This document shows, piece by piece, positions 16,843 to 25,320 of a stretch of DNA of 39,458 nt. The DNA lies in NCBI GenBank assembly GCA_028700655.1, contig JAQVSG010000012.1, forward strand, positions 1 through 39,458, in the 5' to 3' direction. Numbering within the stretch: the stretch's first letter is position 1; every line of letters starts with the position of its first letter. Source of the DNA: Caldisericia bacterium (GTDB lineage: Bacteria > Caldisericota > Caldisericia > UBA6126). Under the pieces are notes generated by a model. The model did not search any database, was not told the DNA's origin, and worked only from the letters and a program-made list of their open reading frames with translations. The translations under genes were made by a program, and so were the position numbers.

Positions 16843-18321
16843 ATGTATCCTATGCGACTACGTTTTGCTCCCTCCCCTACGGGCGCTCTCCATGTTGGAA
16901 GCGCCCGTATTGCTATAGTGAATTACCTGATTGCGTTGCACTATCAGGCAGATATGATTCTCCGAATTGAAGATACAGACCAAGAACGATCCACAAAAGA
17001 GAGCCTAGACAATATTCTCCAAACACTCCAATGGCTTGGAATATCATTTCAAGAAGGGCCGTATTTCCAGAGTCAAAGAACATCCCTTTATCAAGACTAT
17101 GTTGCACGTTTGTTGCGTGAAAACAAAGCGTATCGGTGCTTTTGTTCCGTGCAAGACATGGAAACCATGAAAGAGAAACAAATTGCTTGCCATGAAGCAC
17201 CCGGATACGATGGTCGTTGTAGTACGTTGTCCAACGATACAGTACAAGAGTATTTGTCGGAAGGGAAACCCTATGTTGTCCGATTAAGAGTTCCTAAAGA
17301 GCCAATTGTGTTCGAAGATTTAATCAAAGGATCCGTAGTTTTTGATGGGACCCTGATCCCTGATTTTGTGATTGTTCGGCAAGATGGATCTCCAACCTAT
17401 CAACTAGCCGTTGTAGTTGACGATTATGAAATGGGAATCACACATGTTGTTCGTGGGGAAGACCATGTATCCAATACACCTAAACAAATTGCTCTTTATC
17501 AGTCATTGGAACTACCCATTCCCGCTTTTGCTCATATTCCTTTAATTATTGGGAGTGATCGTTCCAAACTAAGCAAACGTCATGGGGATACATCTATACA
17601 AGCATACCGAGAAAAAGGGTATCTTCCACAAGCACTTATGAATTATTTCGCTTTGTTAGGAAGTTCTCATGATTCTCAACAAGAAATCTTATCTTTGCAA
17701 CAAATTGCGCACAATTTTTCGTTTGAACACTTATCGAAATCCCCTTCTATGTTCGATATCAATAAACTGACCTGGATGAATCATTTGTATATTCAACAAC
17801 TTTCTACTGATCAGTATAGGAAGGACCTACAGCCTTTCTTGAAGAATATTCCTTTGGATTGCTCTACGATCGAAAAAATAGCAACTCTATCTCAAATGCA
17901 ACTTAAAACACTTCAATCGATACAAGAGGTTTGTGAGCCTTTTCACACATTTTATGTAGATTGGTCTGACAAACATGTTCAAAAACTTATTCATAAACCT
18001 TGTTTGATCTCATTATTGCAGCAGTTTATGCAGGTTTTAAAAGAGTCAACGTTGTTTTCAATCGCTTCTCTTGAATCTAAATTTGACCCCTTGTTTCAAG
18101 CACAAAATGTGAAGAAAAGGGATGCGATCCAAATTGTACGATTGGCTGTTACAGGCAAGTTGATTTCTCCTCCTCTTTTTGATACTTTATATCTGTTAGG
18201 GCAACAAAAAAGTATAGAAAGAATGAATCAATTTTTACAGGAAGTATCATGTCAGAGACAAGAAAGTCTGATGGAAAACGAAACCAAAAACATCGATGGA
18301 AAAGTGTTTTCAAGTGGATAG
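16843..18321 (+). CDS. gltX: Glutamyl-tRNA synthetase
   Basis: The class I synthetase charges tRNA with glutamate. The HIGH-type motif is in RFAPSPTGALHVGSARIA, the KMSKS-type motif is KLSKRHG, and LRIEDTDQERS and RGEDHVSNTPKQ are typical. A putative zinc site is CFC followed by YDGRC. The start may be 16843 or the second ATG at 16852 (MRLRFAPSPTG); no clear Shine-Dalgarno separates them. The 492-residue length is normal, but the last ~24 codons overlap the start of the next gene by 73 bases, and the C-terminal tail (MENETKNIDGKVFSSG) looks unconserved. Whether it is discriminating or also charges tRNA-Gln cannot be decided here. Confidence 0.95.
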   Translation: MYPMRLRFAPSPTGALHVGSARIAIVNYLIALHYQADMILRIEDTDQERSTKESLDNILQTLQWLGISFQEGPYFQSQRTSLYQDYVARLLRENKAYRCFCSVQDMETMKEKQIACHEAPGYDGRCSTLSNDTVQEYLSEGKPYVVRLRVPKEPIVFEDLIKGSVVFDGTLIPDFVIVRQDGSPTYQLAVVVDDYEMGITHVVRGEDHVSNTPKQIALYQSLELPIPAFAHIPLIIGSDRSKLSKRHGDTSIQAYREKGYLPQALMNYFALLGSSHDSQQEILSLQQIAHNFSFEHLSKSPSMFDINKLTWMNHLYIQQLSTDQYRKDLQPFLKNIPLDCSTIEKIATLSQMQLKTLQSIQEVCEPFHTFYVDWSDKHVQKLIHKPCLISLLQQFMQVLKESTLFSIASLESKFDPLFQAQNVKKRDAIQIVRLAVTGKLISPPLFDTLYLLGQQKSIERMNQFLQEVSCQRQESLMENETKNIDGKVFSSG

Positions 18322-20786
18322 GGATCAGTTTCTCTATCTTTATTTTTGTGTGTGTGGTTGCTTTTTTTATTGTAAAAAATAGGTTGGAAGTATCTCTTCC
18401 AAGCATTCAGGATATTGCAGAAAATCCTCCCGTTGCCTCTCAGATATTCGATCGGCACGGTCGATTTATTGCAAGTGTTCAATTGGATGAATATAGAATT
18501 AATGTTCCCATCTCCGAAACGTCTCCTTTTATCCAAAAAGCGATTGTTGCATCGGAAGATGAAAGGTTTTATAGACACAAAGGTTTCGATATTATTGGTA
18601 TCACTAGAGCTTTCATCAATAATATTAAACAAGGAGACATTGGACAAGGTGGTTCAACTATAACACAACAGCTAGCCCGAGACTTATTTTTGAGTCTTGA
18701 AACATCCTATACCCGTAAAATCAAAGAAATATTGCTAGCTCTTGAGCTTGAAAAAAAATATACAAAGGATGAAATATTAGAATCCTTTATAAACTATCAG
18801 TACTTTGGACCAAGTCCTTCTGGAAGGTGCTTTGGAGTAGAAACAGCCGCGCGAAATTTTTTTGGAAAGCACAATAAAGATGTAACATTGGCAGAGGCAG
18901 CTATTATTGCTGGGACTCTTGATGCACCTTCGCTACGTTCTCCTTGGTATGATCCTGAGAATGCTATGAGCAGAGGGAATCTTGTCCTGGAAAAAATGTT
19001 CCGAAACGGCTTTATTACGGAAGAAGAACTGAAAACTTCCCACATAACAGGAATTCGACAGGAGCCACCAAAAGATGCAATAAAAGAGCCGGGGATTGTC
19101 TATTTAGGATCTTTTTCAACAGAATCAAAAACAGAATCCAAATATTACTTTGTTGACTATATCCGCGAAGAGGTCCAAAAATTATTCCCCGAAGGTGAAA
19201 AAGCATTGCTTCATGATGGATTAAAAATTTACACAACCTTGGATTTACGCGTCCAAGATATTGCAGATGAAGCCGTCCAAAAAATATTTTCCGAAGCCGA
19301 GAAAAAAAGACAGTTCAACCCTGCCTTAAAAGATGTATTTGACGTTGTTCAACCACAAGGCCAGATGGTAGTAATGAAGCCAGATACAGGTGAGATTTTG
19401 GCGATGGTCGGAGGTCGTGATTATGCCAACACCAAATTTAATCGATGTACAGCTTTCCGTCAACCAGGCTCTCTATTTAAACTTTTTGATTATACCACTG
19501 CGGTAGAATCTGGCGTATGCGGTACTGGCACTATGATTACAAGCGAATCCTTTCAGATGCAAGATAACGACAGTGTATGGGTACCTGAAGAATGGACAGA
19601 TGGGGATACTTTTTTTGGAACTTTGTCAGCACGAATGGCTTTGGTGAAATCTTCTAACATTTGTGCTATTCGAGTAGCCCAATGGTCTGGATGGAGTCGA
19701 GTTGCATATTATGCTGAAAAAATGGGAATTCAAAGACCGGTACTTCCCGTTCCTTCTATGGCTATTGGAAGTTTAGAAGTAAGTCCTATTGAAATGGCAA
19801 CAGCTTTTGGAGTTTTGGCCAATGGAGGGCTCCGAGCCGATCCAATTTGTATCACAAAAATAACAACCCACAACGATCGAACACTTTTTACCTATGAAAG
19901 TCATCCTGTACGAGTGATTCATGAAGCTACTTCCATATTAATGAACGACTTGTTTCATTCTGTCTTTTTAAATACTGCAGGTGTTTCTGTTCCTTTTGAT
20001 GCTGCTGGAAAAACAGGAACAGCAGAAGACTTTTTAAGTGGATGGTTTACGGGATATACGCCTGATATTGTTGCTTGTTCTTGGATTGGGAGAGATAGCG
20101 CAGATGTAAAGGTACCCAACGCGCGTATATGGGGATCTTCTTTTGCAGCTCCTCTTGTGAAGGAATTTTTATCCAAACTATACATTGCACAATCCTCTCC
20201 TGCCTGGGATTCTACGGAATATCTTAAAAAAACTCCCTTTCCTCGTACTAATGAAGATATCGATGGAGCTATGTTATGCAAAACATCAGGTCTGTTGGCA
20301 AATGATTTTTGCCCCGAAGAAGAACGTGTTGAAAGCCGCTATCGAAAAGGATATCTCCCTTCTTTTTACTGCCCTGTTCATCAAGAGGAGTTTATTGTAT
20401 TGAATATTTGTCCTTTATCTGGCAAGATCGCCGGTGAATGGTGTGCAAACCCTATTGAGAAAAAATTTCTGAAAGGCACTGAACCCACTGAAATATGTGA
20501 TCAGTGCAAAGTACCTATTGAAGTTGAAATGTTTACGGGTATCTTAGAAGAAGATCGAACCTATCGCGTTGGCAAACCAATTGAAATACATTTTCAGGTA
20601 CATGATCCCAAAGGAAATCGTATAGAGATCTATGTTAACAAAAGAAGAAAAGCAATACTTACCGAAGAACCTTGGTTTTATGAGTGGATTCCCGATCAAG
20701 CAGGCGACAACGCAATCATTGTTATTTTACGTGATACAGAATCCTTTATCTACCAATTGAACATCAATGTGGATATACAAGAATAA
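18249..20786 (+). CDS. Bifunctional class A penicillin-binding protein (first of two)
   Basis: The 845-residue protein polymerises and cross-links peptidoglycan. A cytoplasmic basic tail and one transmembrane helix (IGISFSIFIFVCVVAFFIV) are followed by the GT51 transglycosylase domain (ASEDERFYRHKGFD, GGSTITQQLARDLFL) and a transpeptidase with SLFK (RQPGSLFKLFDY), SSN (KSSNICAI) and KTGTAEDF. After the transpeptidase there are seven cysteines in two repeats of the CxxSGLLAxxxCP type, then a C-terminal Ig-like domain (~90 residues). The ATG has AGGAAG upstream and lies within gltX. The neighbouring gene is a paralogue with the same order of domains. Confidence 0.93.
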   Translation: MSETRKSDGKRNQKHRWKSVFKWIGISFSIFIFVCVVAFFIVKNRLEVSLPSIQDIAENPPVASQIFDRHGRFIASVQLDEYRINVPISETSPFIQKAIVASEDERFYRHKGFDIIGITRAFINNIKQGDIGQGGSTITQQLARDLFLSLETSYTRKIKEILLALELEKKYTKDEILESFINYQYFGPSPSGRCFGVETAARNFFGKHNKDVTLAEAAIIAGTLDAPSLRSPWYDPENAMSRGNLVLEKMFRNGFITEEELKTSHITGIRQEPPKDAIKEPGIVYLGSFSTESKTESKYYFVDYIREEVQKLFPEGEKALLHDGLKIYTTLDLRVQDIADEAVQKIFSEAEKKRQFNPALKDVFDVVQPQGQMVVMKPDTGEILAMVGGRDYANTKFNRCTAFRQPGSLFKLFDYTTAVESGVCGTGTMITSESFQMQDNDSVWVPEEWTDGDTFFGTLSARMALVKSSNICAIRVAQWSGWSRVAYYAEKMGIQRPVLPVPSMAIGSLEVSPIEMATAFGVLANGGLRADPICITKITTHNDRTLFTYESHPVRVIHEATSILMNDLFHSVFLNTAGVSVPFDAAGKTGTAEDFLSGWFTGYTPDIVACSWIGRDSADVKVPNARIWGSSFAAPLVKEFLSKLYIAQSSPAWDSTEYLKKTPFPRTNEDIDGAMLCKTSGLLANDFCPEEERVESRYRKGYLPSFYCPVHQEEFIVLNICPLSGKIAGEWCANPIEKKFLKGTEPTEICDQCKVPIEVEMFTGILEEDRTYRVGKPIEIHFQVHDPKGNRIEIYVNKRRKAILTEEPWFYEWIPDQAGDNAIIVILRDTESFIYQLNINVDIQE

Positions 20787-23313
20787 CTGTAGGCAGAGCT
20801 TATCAAAGAAAAAAAAGAGTCCCTTTCAGAAGATATTTTTATTTTTTTTCATTCTTTTTACCATTGCTTTTTTTGTCTCTGGTTTCTTTTTCTACAGAAC
20901 TTACAATCAGTTTTCCAAAGAGCTTCCTAAATCTGAAGATATTGTTATAACACGGGAAGAATCCTCTAGCATCTTTGATCGGGATGGAAATCTGTTAAAA
21001 GTTTTGTATTTAACCGAACAACGATTGTATGTTCCCCTAAAAGATATTTCAAAGGCCGCACAAAATGCTGTTGTAGCGTCAGAAGATGAACGGTTCTTTT
21101 TGCACGAGGGCGTTGATTATCGTGCAGTTTTTCGAGCTGTGTATGTGAATTTTTTATCAGGGGATATGTCTGAAGGTGGGTCCACGATCACACAGCAATT
21201 GGCAAGAAATGTGTTTCTGGGTCAAGAAAAAACCTTGACTCGCAAACTGAAAGAAATGATTTTATCGCTTCGCATAGAATCTGTTTACAGGAAATCTGAA
21301 ATATTGGAAATGTATCTCAACCAATGCTATTTTGGAGAAGGCTGTTATGGAATTGAAACAGCAGCTAGGAAATACTTTAATATCAACGCTTCCGAACTGG
21401 ATATTTCGCAAGCCTCTATTTTGGCCGCTGTGTTGCCATCGCCCTCCACTCTTAGCATTTATACATCTTTTGACCAAGTAAAGGCAAGGCAAAAATTGGT
21501 TTTGCAAAAGATGGTATCCAATGGGTTTATCAACCAAGACGAAGCGGACAAAGCATATCAAAAAAAGATTTCTATTTTTGAAGGTACCAGCATTAAAAAC
21601 AATGACATTATTTTAGAAAACAGTTTGGAATACTTCATTGATTATGTAGAAGATTTGGTTATCAATCAGCTTTCTGCCGACGAGTTGTACAAAGGAGGCT
21701 TAAAGATTTATACAACCATCTCTCAACCTGTACAAAAGGCTTGTTATGACGCAATGAAACAAGTTTTATTGGAAGGTGAATCTAGTGGAATATTGCCAAA
21801 GGATCGTCTGGATTCCTTGCATGTCATTCAACCCCAGGGAGCCGTGATAGCCATTGACCCTCAGACCGGAGAGATTTTGGCGATGGTGGGAGGACGAGAC
21901 TATATAAACACGAACTACAATCGGTGTTTGGCATCAAGACAACCTGGGTCAAGTTTCAAGGTTTTTGCCTATACCGCAGCTATAGATCGTGGTATTGTCG
22001 CCCCAGAAAGTAGAAGAGTTAGTGAATATATAAACGTTGAGGGGTGGAAGCCAAGAGAATGGTCTGGTAGCTTTTTTGGTCCCATGTCAATTGAACGAGC
22101 TGTTCAGATTTCTTCCAATATTGTTGCTGTTAAAGTTGCTTTGGAAACAGGACTTAACACCGTCATTGAATACGCAAAAAATATGGGAATAAAAACAGAA
22201 CTTCTTGCAGTACCTTCCATCGCCCTGGGTTCTGTTGACGTTCGTCCTATGGATATGGCATCCGCATTTGGCACTATTTCTAATGAAGGCAAACAAGTGG
22301 AACCTACCGGTATTATAAAAATTGTTAAGTCGGGCAATGTGGATCCGATTTATATTCATCAACACAATGAAAAACAAGTCATATCACCGCAAGCTTCATG
22401 GATTATGACGCAGCTTCTCCAGAAACCCATATTACCAGGGGGGACCGCCTCTTCTATAAAAGTAGCGGGTATTCATATGGCAGGGAAAACGGGAACCACG
22501 GAAAATTATAAAGACGGTTGGTTCGTAGGCTTTACAAAAGGACTATCTATAGCCGTCTATGTTGGATCTGATTCAAAAGAAGTTGATTTGTCTTACATAC
22601 GGAATTATGGATCCGAGTTTGCAGGGCATATTTTTAAAAAGGTGATTCAAACCGTATACGGTTCTTCGTTTCCAATTAAATTTTGCAATGAACCCTGGGA
22701 AAAACCAGAAGGAATTGTATCCGTTCGGATTTGCAACGAAACTGGCTTGCGCGCAAATAGTACGTGTCCTTACCATGTAGAAACTCGAATCAATGGATTG
22801 TATCCCTCATACTGTAGCAAACAGCATGTTTCTGAAGAAGAAAAAGCTGAAAAAGAAGAGGAAAAGAAAAAAGAAGAAGAACAGCAGAAAGAAGTACCGG
22901 ACCCAAAAAAGACAGACAAAGATTCTACAAACCCGAATGAAAACAACAATACTCCTTCTCCTGATCCGCAGGATCCACCCAAAGAAGAACCCCCACCATC
23001 TCCGAAGGCTCCAGACACTTCCTTCCAAAATCCTTTTATATCGGATACAGGTGATTTTTCTATTAGCTTTTCCTCACGAATTTTGGTTGAACAATCTCCA
23101 GTCACTATTGAGTTTTCAGTTTGGGATCCGCAAGCGGATAGTATTGAGCTGTACCTGAATGGATCCCTTGTTGCGATTCTCAATGAGTATCCTTATCGTT
23201 ATACTTTTGTACCACAAATGCCCGGAGAGAATATTGTGCAAGTTATTTTAAGAGATTCTTCGAACAACATTCTTGGTAACAAAATCATCCCTATCTATGT
23301 TTTTCCAAAGTAA
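20767..23313 (+). CDS. Bifunctional class A penicillin-binding protein (second of two)
   Basis: The 848-residue tandem paralogue of the upstream gene begins 20 bases before that gene's stop. It has a membrane anchor (IFLFFFILFTIAFFVSGFFFY), GT51 motifs (ASEDERFFLHEGVD, GGSTITQQLARNVFL) and transpeptidase motifs SSFK, SSN and KTGTTENY. A CNETGLRANSTCP cysteine segment follows, then a long Lys/Glu-rich and Pro-rich linker (about residues 695-755) absent from the first copy, and the same Ig-like C-terminal domain (FSVWDPQADSIELYLNG). The start ATG lacks a clear Shine-Dalgarno, so translation is probably coupled to the first copy. Confidence 0.93.
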   Translation: MWIYKNNCRQSLSKKKKSPFQKIFLFFFILFTIAFFVSGFFFYRTYNQFSKELPKSEDIVITREESSSIFDRDGNLLKVLYLTEQRLYVPLKDISKAAQNAVVASEDERFFLHEGVDYRAVFRAVYVNFLSGDMSEGGSTITQQLARNVFLGQEKTLTRKLKEMILSLRIESVYRKSEILEMYLNQCYFGEGCYGIETAARKYFNINASELDISQASILAAVLPSPSTLSIYTSFDQVKARQKLVLQKMVSNGFINQDEADKAYQKKISIFEGTSIKNNDIILENSLEYFIDYVEDLVINQLSADELYKGGLKIYTTISQPVQKACYDAMKQVLLEGESSGILPKDRLDSLHVIQPQGAVIAIDPQTGEILAMVGGRDYINTNYNRCLASRQPGSSFKVFAYTAAIDRGIVAPESRRVSEYINVEGWKPREWSGSFFGPMSIERAVQISSNIVAVKVALETGLNTVIEYAKNMGIKTELLAVPSIALGSVDVRPMDMASAFGTISNEGKQVEPTGIIKIVKSGNVDPIYIHQHNEKQVISPQASWIMTQLLQKPILPGGTASSIKVAGIHMAGKTGTTENYKDGWFVGFTKGLSIAVYVGSDSKEVDLSYIRNYGSEFAGHIFKKVIQTVYGSSFPIKFCNEPWEKPEGIVSVRICNETGLRANSTCPYHVETRINGLYPSYCSKQHVSEEEKAEKEEEKKKEEEQQKEVPDPKKTDKDSTNPNENNNTPSPDPQDPPKEEPPPSPKAPDTSFQNPFISDTGDFSISFSSRILVEQSPVTIEFSVWDPQADSIELYLNGSLVAILNEYPYRYTFVPQMPGENIVQVILRDSSNNILGNKIIPIYVFPK

Positions 23314-23319
23314 CCACTC

Positions 23320-23940
23320 ATGAACTCAGGATTGTTTATAGTTTTTGAGGGCATTGACGGGTGTGGAAAGTCAACTCAAATAGGCTTCCTTGAAAATTGG
23401 CTTCATAGGCACCAATTGTCCTTCCAAATTACAAAAGAACCCACCGATTCATCGATTGGAAAAATGATTCAATCGTCTCTTACGAAGAACGAAAATGAAT
23501 TTTCTCCTCTGGTTCAATTGTTGTTGTTTACAGCCGATCGATTGCACCATGTGGAACAAATGAAGAACTGGATGTTGAGTGGGACCCATGTTATTTGTGA
23601 TCGGTTTCTCGATTCAACCTTTGCATATCAAGCTTCTACAGAGATGTTACGAGATGTTTTTGAATATCATGAGAAAGGAATTGCCCAGATCCTTCTTCCT
23701 GATATCACTTTTTTTTTAGATGTTCCTGTTGATGTTTCTTTAAAAAGGGTTTATAGCCGGGGACGTGTGGAGTGTTTTGAGAATGAATCTTTTTTAACCG
23801 ATGTTAGAAAACGTTATTTTGAAAGGATTCATACGCATCCAGAAAAATACTACATTATTAATGGAAATGCACCAGCCAATGTTGTTTTCTCTGACATTCT
23901 AAGGTATATATCTATGTACATAGGAGGAGATAGAAAATGA
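23320..23940 (+). CDS. tmk: Thymidylate kinase
   Basis: The enzyme phosphorylates dTMP to dTDP. The P-loop FEGIDGCGKSTQ, the DRFLDSTFAYQ (DRY-like) motif and DITFFLDVPVDVSLKR are diagnostic; 206 residues is the usual length. It starts six bases after the second penicillin-binding protein gene and ends with a 4-base ATGA overlap with darA. The order tmk-darA-holB is conserved in Firmicutes. Confidence 0.96.
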   Translation: MNSGLFIVFEGIDGCGKSTQIGFLENWLHRHQLSFQITKEPTDSSIGKMIQSSLTKNENEFSPLVQLLLFTADRLHHVEQMKNWMLSGTHVICDRFLDSTFAYQASTEMLRDVFEYHEKGIAQILLPDITFFLDVPVDVSLKRVYSRGRVECFENESFLTDVRKRYFERIHTHPEKYYIINGNAPANVVFSDILRYISMYIGGDRK

Positions 23941-24266
23941 AATTTGTTATTTCTGTCATTCAAGAAGAAGATACGAAAAACGTTGTTGATATACTTCTTA
24001 ATGAAGGATTTAAGATTACAAAACTAAGAAGTATGGGAGGCTTTCTGGAAATCCACAATACCATACTTTTATCTGCTGTTGAGACAAAATGTCTGGATAC
24101 GTATTTGGATATTATAAAGAACAATTGTAAAAGCAGACAACGTTTTGTAGAGAACGTTCCTTTAAATATGTTGGAAGGAAGTCCTGGCTATAGTCTCCCT
24201 GTAAAAGTTACAGTGGGTGGAGCTCAGGTGTTCATTATCAACATGGAGGATTACAAAAAATACTGA
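23937..24266 (+). CDS. darA: Cyclic-di-AMP receptor (PII-like DarA/PstA/YaaQ)
   Basis: This 109-residue PII-like protein belongs to the family that trimerises and binds c-di-AMP at the subunit interfaces. The family patterns are TKLRSMGGFLEIHNTILLSAVE (consensus TKLASTGGFLxxGNTTLL) and VTVGGAQVFIINMEDYKKY at the C-terminus. It has a strong context: it lies between tmk and holB as in Bacillus (yaaQ). Note that the usual GNTT is HNTI here, a small change near the ligand site. Its downstream target is unknown in the family. Confidence 0.92.
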   Translation: MKFVISVIQEEDTKNVVDILLNEGFKITKLRSMGGFLEIHNTILLSAVETKCLDTYLDIIKNNCKSRQRFVENVPLNMLEGSPGYSLPVKVTVGGAQVFIINMEDYKKY

Positions 24267-25249
24267 TGAGTCTTCAAAATATTGCTGTTGGACATCAAGA
24301 ATTGAAAGCATTTTTGCTGCGTTATTTACAAGGAAACCCCCAAGCCAATACGCTGTTATTTGCCGGACCACCTGGATCTGGGAAGAGTTTTTTTTTAAAA
24401 GCATTTGCAAAGGATTTTCTTTGTACGAAGAATTCTGGAGTTGCATGTGGGAAGTGTCCCAGCTGCAAAAGTTTTTCTATGGGCGTGATTCCTGATTTTA
24501 AAGAATGCAACGAACAAAAAAATCCGATCAAAATCCAGCAAATACGAAGCCTTCAACAGGATGCTTTATTGCACCCTGTATACAGCAACAAAAAACTAAT
24601 TGTATTGTATGGGGCTGATAATTTAACCCTCGAAGCATCCAACGCTCTTTTAAAAATGCTAGAAGAGCCAAATTTGTCAACTTGTTTCATCCTCGAAACG
24701 AATATGCCTGATAAAATTTTAAGCACGATCCGTTCTCGTTCTGTTCTATTTCGTTTTCAACCGTATTCTGATAGGGACATGAAATCTATTTTAGAATCGT
24801 CCAGTATCGAACAAGATTCCACAAAAATAAACCTTATTGCCTCTTTGGCTAATGGAAATGCTCACAGGGCTTTCAAACTTTGCAATGAAGAATATTTTTC
24901 AAAGCGCATTGAGTATTGCTCGAAATTTGAGACTATTGTTCTAGAAGAAAACGTAATACCAGAATTCCCTAAAAAAATGGAGAAAAATGAGTTGAATCAT
25001 TTTATCTTTGAATCTCAATCTCTTGTTGAAGATAGTATTCGTGTATCTTTGAATAAAGAAGCCCAAATAAAGAACAGAGATCAAATTCAACTCATTAAAA
25101 CAGTAGCGGAATCTTTTGAATTACCCAGTATTTTAAAACTTCAAGAAATTTTGTTACAATGTGAACAAATTTCAGATTCTTCTGCTGTACAGACGAACAA
25201 ACTACTATTGAAAGTAATGATGGACTGTAAAAAGTCCTTATATTTTTGA
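24266..25249 (+). CDS. holB: DNA polymerase III delta-prime subunit
   Basis: The delta-prime clamp-loader subunit helps open and load the sliding clamp. The 327-residue protein has FAGPPGSGKS (P-loop), a zinc module CGKCPSCKSF followed by IPDFKE, and LEASNALLKMLEEPNLSTCFIL with the RSRSVLFRF region. Its ATG overlaps the darA stop (TGATG). In Bacillus and clostridia ricT (yaaT) normally follows; here two protease genes follow instead after a 71-base gap. Confidence 0.92.
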   Translation: MSLQNIAVGHQELKAFLLRYLQGNPQANTLLFAGPPGSGKSFFLKAFAKDFLCTKNSGVACGKCPSCKSFSMGVIPDFKECNEQKNPIKIQQIRSLQQDALLHPVYSNKKLIVLYGADNLTLEASNALLKMLEEPNLSTCFILETNMPDKILSTIRSRSVLFRFQPYSDRDMKSILESSSIEQDSTKINLIASLANGNAHRAFKLCNEEYFSKRIEYCSKFETIVLEENVIPEFPKKMEKNELNHFIFESQSLVEDSIRVSLNKEAQIKNRDQIQLIKTVAESFELPSILKLQEILLQCEQISDSSAVQTNKLLLKVMMDCKKSLYF

Positions 25250-25320
25250 AAAATTGTAACACTTGATGCTATGAATCGGTATACTAGTGTGTAAACTCTT
25301 TTAAAAAAAAGGAGCCCATA

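Noticed and set aside
18252-18647. 131-aa minus-strand ORF at the gltX/PBP junction
   Set aside because: Antisense to a well-supported PBP N-terminus and lacking family similarity.
22770-23183. Long minus-strand and alternative plus-strand ORFs (137 aa, 121 aa, 73 aa) across the second PBP gene
   Set aside because: They are artefacts of the purine-rich linker, which lacks stops in other frames; the products are low-complexity Ser/Phe or Lys/Arg strings with no start signals.
25246-25275. TTGAAA-18-TATGAA as promoter of the first subtilase
   Set aside because: The -10 is weak, the spacing is long and the -35 overlaps the holB stop; not strong enough to list as a feature.
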